Positions 7,343-14,641 of a stretch of DNA of 64,000 nucleotides are shown here, piece by piece. Origin of the DNA: a virus; the IMG/VR virus record IMGVR_UViG_3300025000_000092, positions 1-64,000 of that record. The stretch is one strand, 5' to 3'. The position numbers and the translations under genes were made by a program. Numbering within the stretch: position 1 is the first letter of the stretch; every line of letters begins with the position of its first letter. Under the pieces are notes generated by a model. That model was not told the DNA's origin, searched no databases, and saw only the letters and a list, made by a program, of their open reading frames with translations.

Positions 7343-7374
7343 GGGGTTTCGGGTTCGAATCCCGTCTCCCCGAC
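7343..7374 (+). other. attP candidate: 3' end of tRNA-Pro-like gene
   Basis: The sequence CGGGTTCGAATCCCG is a perfect T-arm and is followed by TCTCCCCGAC, which equals the acceptor 3' strand and discriminator of bacterial tRNA-Pro genes of the CGGGGAG class. There is no matching 5' half upstream, so this is not a whole tRNA. A tRNA 3' end 30 bases from the stop of a tyrosine integrase is the usual look of a phage attP core: integration would restore the host tRNA gene. Confidence 0.6.
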
Positions 7375-7403
7375 TTTCACTTTTCAAATCGGCCGGTTCC
7401 ACG

Positions 7404-8594
7404 TCAGGCCCGGCGCGACGTCGCAGCGTTGGTTGCAGCCTCGCGCGCCGCCTCCAGCGCGTCCAGCCTCCCGGCCGCAGCCGAGAGCTGGTGCTGGAAG
7501 ACGTGGATGTACCTGCCTTCCGTGATCTTCGTGTTCGCGTGCCCCAGGATCCGGGACACCGTGACCAGGTCCACACCAGCCTCGATGAGGCGGGACCCGT
7601 AGGTGTGCCGCAGCGCGTGGACGGGAGCGTGGTCGACGCCCGCCGTTCGGCACGCCTGCGCCATCTGCACCTCGAAGCGGTCCGGTCCGCAGAACCGCTC
7701 GCCGCCGACCGTCCGCAGGATCCACCCCGTCTTCGGCTGGCCCGCCCGCATCCATGCCTCGGTCAGCAGCCGCGACAGGCCCGCGGTCAGAGGCACCGCT
7801 CGCGCCCGCCGGCCCTTGGGGCGGTAGCCGATCTCGGGCACGTCCCCGATGGTCAGCATCCCGAGGGTCCGATCCCAGTCCTGCCACCGCCTTGTGATGG
7901 CCTCCCCGATCCGCAGCCCGGCGGACAGGCAGGCCTCGAACCCGAGCCGGAACACGTCGCTCATGGGCGTGGCCCGGAGCGCGTCCGTTTCCTCGTGGGA
8001 CAGCGCTCGCCTCGAGGTCCCCGACCCGATGCCCAGGTCCCGCAGCAGTTCCGCCGGGTCCTGCCCCTGCCACCATCCCCGCCGGCGCGCCCAGGACAGC
8101 ACCATCCCCAGGATCTGCACTTCGTGGGCGATGGTGGGCGGCTTCACGGTCCGCCGCCGGTCCTGGACGTAGCGGATCATCGTCGCCCGGGACAGGGTGT
8201 AGAGTGGCGCCTCGCCCAGGACTCTCGCCAAGGCCCGGGTCGCCCGCCGATAGTTGGCCTGCGTGCATGATGCCAGCCTCGTGTCCTCCGCTCGTTCCAG
8301 GCGCCAGGCCTCCAGGAGCGGGCCCAGCCGGGTCGGCGTCGGCCCCGACTCCGTGTCCAGGAGCGCCCCCGCCTGGATATCGACGATCAGCCGCCCCGCG
8401 AGCGCTTCGGCGTCGGTTTCTGTCGGAGCCTCGACAAAGCGCCGGCCGCCCGGGATGCTGTCTCCCGAGAGGACCACGCCCCATCGCGGGCGCCCGTTGC
8501 GGGTGCCCCACTTCGCGACCCGGATCTGGACGGGGGCGCTGCCCCCGGAAACACCGTGATCTGGCCCATGTCGCTCTCCCCTCTTTCCTCGCAC
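7404..8594 (-). CDS. int: tyrosine-type site-specific integrase
   Basis: Catalyses integration and excision between attP and the host attachment site. Catalytic signs are LSAGLRIGE (first Arg), HALRHTYGS (HxxR), and LGHANTKITEGRYIHV (H and the nucleophile Tyr). The N-terminal part has the SAM-like core-binding domain (ANYRRATRALARVL). I take GTG 8594 as the start, with GGAGG a few bases upstream, giving 396 residues. An ATG at 8569 with an even better GGGGAG site opens a different frame (MGQITVFPGAAP) that would join the integrase by a -1 shift at a run of five C, so the true N-terminus is uncertain. The gene ends 30 bases from the attP candidate. Confidence 0.9.
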   Translation of the reverse strand: MRGKRGERHGPDHGVSGGSAPVQIRVAKWGTRNGRPRWGVVLSGDSIPGGRRFVEAPTETDAEALAGRLIVDIQAGALLDTESGPTPTRLGPLLEAWRLERAEDTRLASCTQANYRRATRALARVLGEAPLYTLSRATMIRYVQDRRRTVKPPTIAHEVQILGMVLSWARRRGWWQGQDPAELLRDLGIGSGTSRRALSHEETDALRATPMSDVFRLGFEACLSAGLRIGEAITRRWQDWDRTLGMLTIGDVPEIGYRPKGRRARAVPLTAGLSRLLTEAWMRAGQPKTGWILRTVGGERFCGPDRFEVQMAQACRTAGVDHAPVHALRHTYGSRLIEAGVDLVTVSRILGHANTKITEGRYIHVFQHQLSAAAGRLDALEAAREAATNAATSRRA

Positions 8595-8734
8595 GGAACC
8601 TCCTCCCTGGCCGCCTGCAACCGCTGCACCGGGGCGATGTCCTCTCCGCGCTCGAGGACAACGACGGCGAGTGTAGCGCCTTCCGGCAGTGCGTGCCCGC
8701 AGCACGGGCAGCGGTGATGCTTGCGGGTGGTCAT
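8387..8734 (-). CDS. small zinc-ribbon ORF overlapping integrase start
   Basis: A 115-codon frame starting MTTRKHHRCPCCGHALPEG. Only the first 55 codons look like protein: a CPCC pair and a helix (GEDIAPVQRLQAAREEV). The remainder lies inside the integrase gene in another frame and is arginine and serine rich, as expected for a shadow. Either it is a short zinc protein that happens to read into integrase, or the real product shifts frame near 8535 and continues as integrase. The four-base gap to the upstream gene at 8738 supports a real start here. Confidence 0.4.
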   Translation of the reverse strand: MTTRKHHRCPCCGHALPEGATLAVVVLERGEDIAPVQRLQAAREEVPCEERGESDMGQITVFPGAAPPSRSGSRSGAPATGARDGAWSSRETASRAAGALSRLRQKPTPKRSRGG

Positions 8735-8737
8735 CCC

Positions 8738-8974
8738 CTAGACTCCCTCGAACGCGCGGCCGTCCAGTGCGCCGTTCAGGCTCTCGACCAGGCGCTCCGC
8801 CTCGTCCAGCGACCGCTTCACGGCGGCCGGCTGGCACAGGCGCAGCTTCCCGCCCCGGGCGTCACGGACGCCGACCCAGGCGCCGGGCCCGCGGGACTCG
8901 GCGACGGTCCCGAGCCGGATCACCCACCCCTCGCCCTCGCGGACCACGATGCAGACCGGCGTGCCCTCGTTCAC
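8738..8974 (-). CDS. hypothetical protein
   Basis: Starts at GTG 8974, with GGGAGG six bases upstream and the GTGA overlapping the stop of the previous gene. The 78 residues form a compact beta domain (GTPVCIVVREGEGWVIRLGT, AWVGVRDARGGKLRLCQP) followed by one helix (RSLDEAERLVESL). Family unknown; the small beta barrel might bind nucleic acid or protein. Confidence 0.6.
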   Translation of the reverse strand: MNEGTPVCIVVREGEGWVIRLGTVAESRGPGAWVGVRDARGGKLRLCQPAAVKRSLDEAERLVESLNGALDGRAFEGV

Positions 8975-9219
8975 AGCAGCCTCCCCTGCCGCCCCTGCAC
9001 GACCCGAAGATCGCCGGGGCAAGCGTTCACGATCCGGCCGGAGTCCAGCCGCACCAGGTGGTTCTTCTTCGACGCGTCGGGGCGCGGCGTCCACAGGATC
9101 TCGCCGTACTGGTCCATCAGGGGGAACATCCACGCAAGCGAGCCCCGGGCCCGACGCGAGACATCCGGGTACGCGAACTGGACGGTCGCGCCGCGGGCGA
9201 TGATCCACTGCGTGCTCAT
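8971..9219 (-). CDS. hypothetical protein
   Basis: Starts at ATG 9219 (MSTQWIIARGATVQF) behind GGGAGGGG, 82 residues, beta-rich with several aromatic residues (AWMFPLMDQYGEILWTPR). No motif recognised. It overlaps both neighbours by four bases and is part of the long leftward operon. Confidence 0.6.
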   Translation of the reverse strand: MSTQWIIARGATVQFAYPDVSRRARGSLAWMFPLMDQYGEILWTPRPDASKKNHLVRLDSGRIVNACPGDLRVVQGRQGRLL

Positions 9220-9506
9220 GGAGTGGTCCCCTCCCCCATCGCCGCCCGCCGCTTCGCCAACGCCGCCGGGGACCAGGTGCACCAGAAGCCCGGCTCCGGG
9301 GCGACGGACGCGGCACCGTCCCGGGGGTCGGGCGCCAGGCGCATGGTCATCCCCGAGTGCGCGCGGTAGTCATCCGCCCACGCCGGGAGGCCGTCGTTGC
9401 ACCGCCAGGCCTCGGCGTGGTCGGTGTAGACCTCGGTGCGGACCATGCCCGGGGCCTCGGGGTCGTGCCAGTGCAGGACGTAGACGGTGGGGGTGGGGTC
9501 ACGCAT
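9216..9506 (-). CDS. hypothetical protein
   Basis: A 96-residue protein starting MRDPTPTVYVLHWHDPEAPG. The first half could form three strands with a conserved-looking W-HD-E pattern; the C-terminal end has a helix AALAKRRAAMG. It overlaps the ASCH-like gene upstream by eight bases. No family recognised. Confidence 0.6.
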   Translation of the reverse strand: MRDPTPTVYVLHWHDPEAPGMVRTEVYTDHAEAWRCNDGLPAWADDYRAHSGMTMRLAPDPRDGAASVAPEPGFWCTWSPAALAKRRAAMGEGTTP

Positions 9507-10338
9507 CGCCGACCCTCCGAAACGTCACCGCCCACACCCACGGGTTGCTCGCCCAGGGGAAGCCGCGGGCGGCGTTGATGCGGTTCCATAGGATGGCGAA
9601 CTTGTAGGTCGGGCTGAATACGTGAGTCTCGCTCGGCTTCGGATTCTCGTCGCCGATCTTGAGCGCCCCCTTGATCACGAGCGCCTCTTCCGGCACCCCC
9701 TCCGCCCGCGCGTCCTCTTCGGTGATGTCCTGGAGGCGCTGGACGCGGACCTCGGCGACCTCCAAGGCCAGGCGGGACAGGTCGCGACGCATGTGGACGG
9801 AAGGGAACCAGGGGAACCCCTCGCCTCGCGGCCAGAGCTTCACGTTGCTGGGACGCGCTTCATCTGGGTTGGTGGTGAAGTACGGCGCTTCCGGGGACGT
9901 GGGGCGCCAAATGGGCGGGATTTCGCCGTCTGCGCGGTAGACGACTCGATACCGAACCTCGCATCCTCCGAGCCTCGTTTGATTCCCCGGGATGCCGGCG
10001 CGGCCCGGGATTGAGTAGCGACCCGACGCGATCTGACACGGGTGCGCTTCGGTGAACGTCTCCTTGACCCACAGCCGATCGCCCGGGGCGCCGTAGGGGC
10101 ACAGTTGCAGCATTTCGTGTCCGGGGTTAGCGTTGGCGGCGTCACCATCGCCGAAATCATGCTGCTTCCAAACCCACCCTCGGGATTCGCAGTCGCGCAC
10201 GACCACGCTATTCCACTTGTGTACCTGCGCAAATTCGGGCTGCGGCCAGACCACCCGCCGCGTCTGCGTCTTCCTGCCGTCCAGGATCGCCCGCACGGAC
10301 TCCCCGGACATGATGATCGGTCGTTCACGCATCGCCAT
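9499..10338 (-). CDS. ASCH/PUA-like phage protein
   Basis: The N-terminus RERPIIMSGESVRAILDG followed by RKTQTRRVV is the signature of a common phage family with an ASCH (PUA-like) fold, in which a small beta barrel binds RNA or modified nucleotides. The middle has GDRLWVKETF, the usual W.RE/KT motif of this family. The protein is 279 residues, within the usual range. Role in the phage is unknown; it has been linked by annotation to morphogenesis in some phages. A second ASCH-like protein lies at 15211-15708. Confidence 0.7.
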   Translation of the reverse strand: MAMRERPIIMSGESVRAILDGRKTQTRRVVWPQPEFAQVHKWNSVVVRDCESRGWVWKQHDFGDGDAANANPGHEMLQLCPYGAPGDRLWVKETFTEAHPCQIASGRYSIPGRAGIPGNQTRLGGCEVRYRVVYRADGEIPPIWRPTSPEAPYFTTNPDEARPSNVKLWPRGEGFPWFPSVHMRRDLSRLALEVAEVRVQRLQDITEEDARAEGVPEEALVIKGALKIGDENPKPSETHVFSPTYKFAILWNRINAARGFPWASNPWVWAVTFRRVGDA

Positions 10339-10642
10339 CCTCCATCTTCGCGTCCCAAGCCCGATCCGCCTCCTCCATCGTCGCCCCGGACGCGATCACG
10401 CCACGGCGGCAGATGTGGACCTGGGTGCCGTCGTCCTCGTAAATCGTAAACGCGCGCCCCGGCGCACAGGCGGACTTGAGGAAGCGGCGCGCGGCGTCCA
10501 GTTCCGCTTCCAACCCTGCGATCAGTTCGTCCCGCTTCCGGAGCGCGGCGAACACCACGGACTGCGCGTGTCCGGGGCAGCGGTCCGCGGGCAGGGTGCA
10601 GAGCGGGCAGTGGTCACGGTCGGTCTTCACGCGGTCAGACAT
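10325..10642 (-). CDS. hypothetical protein with N-terminal zinc motif
   Basis: Starts at ATG 10642, 105 residues. Residues 10-22 hold CPLCTLPADRCPGH, a likely single zinc site. A helix follows (RKRDELIAGLEAELDAARRF), then a beta-rich tail with ICRRGVIA. It belongs to a run of small cysteine-containing proteins of unknown role in the early leftward operon and overlaps neighbours on both sides. Confidence 0.6.
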   Translation of the reverse strand: MSDRVKTDRDHCPLCTLPADRCPGHAQSVVFAALRKRDELIAGLEAELDAARRFLKSACAPGRAFTIYEDDGTQVHICRRGVIASGATMEEADRAWDAKMEDGDA

Positions 10643-11132
10643 TGGCGTCCTCCAACCGCCCGGCGGCTTCGAGGGCGTCGGCAGCGGCATTGAGGGCGGC
10701 GGGCACGTCAAGGAAGTCGTTCTGATCCTCTCCGATGGCATCTCGCCAATCGTCCATCGCTTCGATGATCTCGCGGTCGGCAGCATCCCAATCGAGTCGC
10801 CACCCGTCCCCGGTCGGAACGGCGTTGACCCCCAGGCTCAGCACCGCCTCCCGCCGCCGGCACGCCCGCAGCTCCCCCTCCAACTCCACGATCCGTCCCT
10901 GGCACTCCCGCATCCCCTCGCACGAGGGGCAGCAACACGCCTCGCTGTGGGGCGCGTGCAAGAGGGCGTCGTGGGCGGATTCCAACTCCACGATCCTCCC
11001 CTGCATGGACATCAGAGTGGGGGCGGCGTTACGAAGGGCGGCGATGTAGCGCCACGGCCCCCTCGTCGCCCGCGCTTCCAACTCGCTCAGCTCCGCGATC
11101 TGCTCCGGGCCCAGTGCGTCAGTCGTTTCCAC
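10635..11132 (-). CDS. hypothetical coiled-coil protein
   Basis: Starts at GTG 11132, with AAGGAGG six bases upstream, giving 165 residues. It contains GRIVELESAHDALL and GRIVELEGELRAC, two copies of a short coiled-coil segment on either side of a cysteine cluster (CCCPSC). The pair suggests internal duplication. The start lies within the C-terminal codons of the upstream gene, whose AAG GAG GCC GAC CGT GG also serves as ribosome binding site. Confidence 0.6.
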   Translation of the reverse strand: METTDALGPEQIAELSELEARATRGPWRYIAALRNAAPTLMSMQGRIVELESAHDALLHAPHSEACCCPSCEGMRECQGRIVELEGELRACRRREAVLSLGVNAVPTGDGWRLDWDAADREIIEAMDDWRDAIGEDQNDFLDVPAALNAAADALEAAGRLEDANV

Positions 11133-11463
11133 GGTCGGCCTCCTTCTTCCCAAACCACTTGCACTCCCCGGCGAAGTCGTCGGCGCGGCACAGTAGGGTT
11201 TCGTCGCGCATCGGACCTTCCGGCACGCACTGTCCGCGCGTCCAAGCGGGGCCGTCGCAACCACGGAACAGGGGCTCGCCCGGTTTCCAGTCCACGTCAT
11301 CGCGCCCGAGTGCGGTGTGGTAGCAGCCGAAGCAGTCGGCACGCTGCGCGTAGCGGCTGCACCACTTCCCACCCCTCAGGAACCGCGCACACTCCCCGCA
11401 CCGAACCTCGCACTTCTTCGCCCGCCGCTTCGGGGCACCGTCCGGGTCGAATCGCTCAGCCAC
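11119..11463 (-). CDS. cysteine-rich hypothetical protein
   Basis: Starts at GTG 11463 behind AAGGAGG, 114 residues. Nine cysteines are spaced as CGEC, C, CFGC, C, C, C, like several small zinc knuckles. The C-terminal KKEADRGND repeats the KEADRG ending of the upstream gene because the same 17-base start cassette is used at both junctions. Function unknown; zinc-dependent binding is an inference. Confidence 0.6.
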   Translation of the reverse strand: MAERFDPDGAPKRRAKKCEVRCGECARFLRGGKWCSRYAQRADCFGCYHTALGRDDVDWKPGEPLFRGCDGPAWTRGQCVPEGPMRDETLLCRADDFAGECKWFGKKEADRGND

Positions 11464-12622
11464 GGTCGGCCTCCTTGCTGGCTTCCATCGCGGCGCGGTT
11501 CGCGCATTCGACGGCCGCCACTCCGACCGCGGCGCACTGCGCCATCTCGGCCAGGTAGCGGTCCATGGTCGCGGGGCCGGCGCGGAGCAGGTCCGGAGCG
11601 CGGAACGCCGGGCCCATTTCAAGGACCGTCTTGCAGTTCCGTCCCGCGTCAACAAGGTCTTTCAAGGCCGACCGGATCATCGGGTTGAACGTGCCGGTTC
11701 CGCGCTTGACCGCGACCCGCACGACCTCTGCAACTTCCCCGACCTCTTCCCCGAGAATCAGCGCCCACACGGCCGGGTGATGGTCCTGCACGCCCCACTT
11801 GACATCCTGGCGGGCGCGCTCGGCAAGAATGGGGGCGGTTCGCTCCACCGCCTCCCGCCCGGCCTTGGCCGCTTCCATGACCTCGTCCGGGGTGGCGTCG
11901 GGGGGAAGGTTGAGGGCCGAGCGGACGGCGTACCCCTCGTCAGCAAGCACGCCCCGGCCAGCGCAAAACGCGAAGTCCACCTCCATCGCCCGATTCGCAA
12001 GCCTGTTCAAAAACACATTCGACTTTCGGTTGTCTCCCACCCCACAGGCTCGAAAATCACAGTCCCGCTCGTTCACTGCGTCTCGATACTGGCGCGCGGC
12101 GCGTACAAGAGCCGCGACACCAGCCGCATTTACGTTCCGCTTCGCCTCGCGCCCCGCCTTGGCCGCCTCCAGGACCGCCTCGTGGGGCGCGTCTGCGTTT
12201 CCGGTCAGGGCGAGGGCGAGGGACTGCCGTTCGTCCTGCATCCGGTCCACATCGCCGTTCGCCGCCACCCGCTCGTCTTCGGACTTGCGAAACTTGGACG
12301 CCATGGCGTCAAGCGCCAGGGTCATCATTTCCGGTGTCCAGTCCGTGAGGTGGTACTGGATGTCCAAGACGCCCCGCAAGCGGTCGGCGGCGTGCAGGAT
12401 GTCCGAGAATCGGCGATACATCCCGCCATGTTCCTTTTCCATGCGCGTGATCCGAGCGGCCATCGCGGACACGGCGGGCTTGCACACCGCGTCAGGGCGC
12501 ATCCCGAGAATCACGCACCGCTTTCCGTCGTAGTTCTCGCACCGCTCCTGGTCGCACATCGGCACGCCGTCGTACTCAGTGGGCAGCGGAGTGCGCGGAA
12601 TCCTGTCACTATTATTACCCAT
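11456..12622 (-). CDS. MazG-like pyrophosphohydrolase-domain protein
   Basis: Starts at ATG 12622, 388 residues. The C-terminal third (ARQDVKWGVQDHHPAVWALI, LGEEVGEVAEVVRVAVKRG) has the EExGE helix and the upstream KWG..DH...W pattern of all-alpha MazG/DUF550-type nucleotide pyrophosphohydrolases, which hydrolyse dNTPs and may clear alarmones or non-canonical nucleotides in infection. The N-terminal part has CDQERC zinc-like cysteines and two repeats of the segment EAAKAGREA. The helical second half of the MazG domain ends at a Lys- and Asp-rich helix. The long N-terminal extension is unlike single-domain MazG. Confidence 0.6.
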   Translation of the reverse strand: MGNNSDRIPRTPLPTEYDGVPMCDQERCENYDGKRCVILGMRPDAVCKPAVSAMAARITRMEKEHGGMYRRFSDILHAADRLRGVLDIQYHLTDWTPEMMTLALDAMASKFRKSEDERVAANGDVDRMQDERQSLALALTGNADAPHEAVLEAAKAGREAKRNVNAAGVAALVRAARQYRDAVNERDCDFRACGVGDNRKSNVFLNRLANRAMEVDFAFCAGRGVLADEGYAVRSALNLPPDATPDEVMEAAKAGREAVERTAPILAERARQDVKWGVQDHHPAVWALILGEEVGEVAEVVRVAVKRGTGTFNPMIRSALKDLVDAGRNCKTVLEMGPAFRAPDLLRAGPATMDRYLAEMAQCAAVGVAAVECANRAAMEASKEADRG

Positions 12623-12623
12623 C

Positions 12624-13313
12624 CTACCCCTCCCCGTCCTGCGCCCCGTCCGTGGGCGCGTGTTGCGGCACCGACGCGAGGTACAGATTGTCCTCGTGCT
12701 GACAGTGCTTGCAGGGCCGCGCCTCCCGGTATCCCGGCCACTTGCAGCGGCCATGCATGTGAGGACACGGCGGCGGGCACGGGTCCGGGTGCTGACACGG
12801 GTTGCAGGAGTCGCCGCAGCCCAGTTTGGCGTCCGTCGCCACCGCCAAAAGCGCGCCCCGCGTCTCAGGGTCGGCCGCGTTCGACGCAAGGGCCGCGGCA
12901 GCGCTTGCAACCGCTCTGTGGTAGGTGGCGCTTTCCCCGTCCGTGGGCGCATTGGTGGCCTGGGTCGGGGGCTTCGCCAGCTTTGCACCACGCCACGTCT
13001 CGATACTGCGCCACTGCGCATCGGACATGATCATCGTGACAGGGAAGCAGCCCCCCTTGCCCTTGACCGGCAGGTCCTCGAAAAACGACGAGGGGCCATC
13101 CCATCCGTTGCCCACGGTCCATCGGGCGTAGGCGTGCAAGACGGGCGACCACTTCTGATGCATGACTCCAGCATCGAAGTCGCCGCGCGTGATGTCCGTA
13201 GCGCGCTCGACATCGGCATAGAACTCTTCCTCGGTGACGTGCCCGCGGACGTGGTAGGCGTCCGGGGTGTCCTCCCAATTGAGGACGATGCACTGCCCGT
13301 GTACGGTCTTCAT
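12624..13313 (-). CDS. hypothetical protein with cysteine-rich tail
   Basis: Starts at ATG 13313 (MKTVHGQCIVLNWEDTPDAY), 229 residues. The N-terminal 110 residues look like a folded alpha/beta domain with many aromatics; the C-terminal 60 residues hold about ten Cys and five His (CGDSCNPCQHPDPCPPPCPH), so probably several zinc sites. The ending abuts the MazG-like gene. No family recognised. Confidence 0.6.
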   Translation of the reverse strand: MKTVHGQCIVLNWEDTPDAYHVRGHVTEEEFYADVERATDITRGDFDAGVMHQKWSPVLHAYARWTVGNGWDGPSSFFEDLPVKGKGGCFPVTMIMSDAQWRSIETWRGAKLAKPPTQATNAPTDGESATYHRAVASAAAALASNAADPETRGALLAVATDAKLGCGDSCNPCQHPDPCPPPCPHMHGRCKWPGYREARPCKHCQHEDNLYLASVPQHAPTDGAQDGEG

Positions 13314-13597
13314 CGATCGTCCTCCTGGTTGGTGGCCTTGGGTCGGGGCACGTCCCCGCACGCCGCGAGGGCGCGCACGATGATGATCTCCATGCGGTTG
13401 ACCTGGACATCCCAGATCGGATCGCGTGCCGCAAAGGGCTCGCTCAGGATCGCGGCAACCTTCGTCAACCGCTCCCGCAGGTCATCCGCCGCCGCCCGTG
13501 CGCAGAGGGCGTCCTGCACCGCGGCCGCGCACCGCGGCGCACCCACGCACTCACATCTTCGGCTCGGTGCATTGTTCCAGTCGTTGTCGTTAGCCAT
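13310..13597 (-). CDS. hypothetical protein
   Basis: A 95-residue helical protein with an N-terminal cysteine cluster (CECVGAPRCAAAV) and a helix that could dimerise (DDLRERLTKVAAILSEPF). Coupled on both sides: four-base overlap downstream, one-base overlap with the upstream gene. Family unknown. Confidence 0.6.
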   Translation of the reverse strand: MANDNDWNNAPSRRCECVGAPRCAAAVQDALCARAAADDLRERLTKVAAILSEPFAARDPIWDVQVNRMEIIIVRALAACGDVPRPKATNQEDDR

Positions 13598-14184
13598 TAC
13601 CCCGCCTCCCGCGCCACCGCCGCATCAAACGCGGCCTCGGGCGTGTCACCGTCCTCCCACGTCCGCCGATTGTCAGGCCACACGCTCGTCCAGCCCCCGT
13701 GCGTGCGTTCCAGGTGCATCCGCAGCGTCATTGCCTGCTGCCAGCGGTTGCGCATCCGGTCCCGTTCCACAGTCAGGGAGGCGACCTGGGCGCGGAGGGC
13801 AACAGCCTCATCCTCGGCCCGGATTACGGCCCTTTCCTGCTCCACCGCGACCTGACCGTGCGCCTCCAGGCACGCCAGGAGGTTGTCCCGCTTGCGCGTC
13901 AGGTCCGCGACCTGGGTACGGAGGGTGGACAGGCCCCGGACTGCGGACGCCTCAGACTCCGACCAAGCCCGGCACGCCCGCACCGCTTCGTCCCGCTCCC
14001 CCTCCGCCTTCTCCCGCGCCGTACGTTCAGTGGCAAGGGCGGCGGTCAGGCGGACGATCTCACCCGCGGGGATGACCGCGTGACTCCTGTCCATGGCACC
14101 CGCGCGGGCCTTGATCTTGCACGATTCGATGTTGGCGCCCCGGAGCGTACATGCCGCCCGGTCGCACTCGTTACAGACGTTCAT
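13597..14184 (-). CDS. hypothetical coiled-coil protein
   Basis: Starts at ATG 14184, 195 residues. Residues 1-30 carry CNECDRAACTLRG with a further Cys, a possible zinc site. Residues 45-150 are one long heptad-like helix (LTAALATERTAREKAEGERD and later segments), so the protein is mostly an extended coiled coil. The last 40 residues are a small acidic domain. Likely a structural or scaffolding partner; no family recognised. Confidence 0.6.
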   Translation of the reverse strand: MNVCNECDRAACTLRGANIESCKIKARAGAMDRSHAVIPAGEIVRLTAALATERTAREKAEGERDEAVRACRAWSESEASAVRGLSTLRTQVADLTRKRDNLLACLEAHGQVAVEQERAVIRAEDEAVALRAQVASLTVERDRMRNRWQQAMTLRMHLERTHGGWTSVWPDNRRTWEDGDTPEAAFDAAVAREAG

Positions 14185-14429
14185 CCCTCCCCCTCCCCCT
14201 TCTTCGTCTTCCGCCCCGTCCACACGACGCACGCCGTCCCGAACGGGCATTCGACGTGCCGGCCGTACCGCGGGATCATCCCCTGGCCGTAGTCCACGGT
14301 CTGCACGCCCGCGCCCATCTCCGCGGACCCTTCGACGCCCCAACACTCGCCGGTCGCGTTGTCGAGGTACGCGCACACACCGGCGGTGGATTCGCAGTAG
14401 GGCGATTCGATGGTGATGGTGTGGGTCAT
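14181..14429 (-). CDS. hypothetical protein
   Basis: Starts at ATG 14429 (MTHTITIESPYCEST), 82 residues, with five Cys spread through a beta-rich sequence and a basic tail ending KTKKGEGEG. The regular spacing of Cys suggests a metal site or disulphides. Four-base overlaps link it to both neighbours. Confidence 0.6.
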   Translation of the reverse strand: MTHTITIESPYCESTAGVCAYLDNATGECWGVEGSAEMGAGVQTVDYGQGMIPRYGRHVECPFGTACVVWTGRKTKKGEGEG

Positions 14430-14641
14430 CGCTCCACCCCCGGCTTCCAATTCCAATCGCAGGACACCCCGCCCTTGCTGTGCCCAAGGGCGACAACGCA
14501 CGGCCGCCCGTCCGGCATCTGGACGTACTTCAGGCTGGTGTAGTAGCCATCGACTCCCACCTTCTTGAAGTCTCGCGGCGGCACGCGCGTAACGCCGTCG
14601 CACGCGCCGAACAGGAACAGAAACGGAATCAGATACCTCAT
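14426..14641 (-). CDS. small predicted lipoprotein
   Basis: Starts at ATG 14641, 71 residues. The N-terminus MRYLIPFLFLFGACDG is a short signal peptide with a lipobox-like FGAC, so the mature protein would begin at Cys 14 anchored to the membrane. The rest is a small beta-rich domain (GYYTSLKYVQMPDGRPCVVA). Exported phage lipoproteins sometimes block superinfection, but that is only an inference here. It lies in the early leftward operon. Confidence 0.65.
   Translation of the reverse strand: MRYLIPFLFLFGACDGVTRVPPRDFKKVGVDGYYTSLKYVQMPDGRPCVVALGHSKGGVSCDWNWKPGVER

Noticed and set aside
7290-7374. A complete tRNA gene beside the integrase
   Set aside because: Only the T-arm and acceptor 3' strand are present; there is no matching 5' acceptor, D-arm or anticodon stem upstream. 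It fits an attP core instead.
7384-8661. Alternative long frame across the integrase gene
   Set aside because: It is an Arg/Gly-rich shadow; the catalytic R-HxxR-Y residues are in the other frame.
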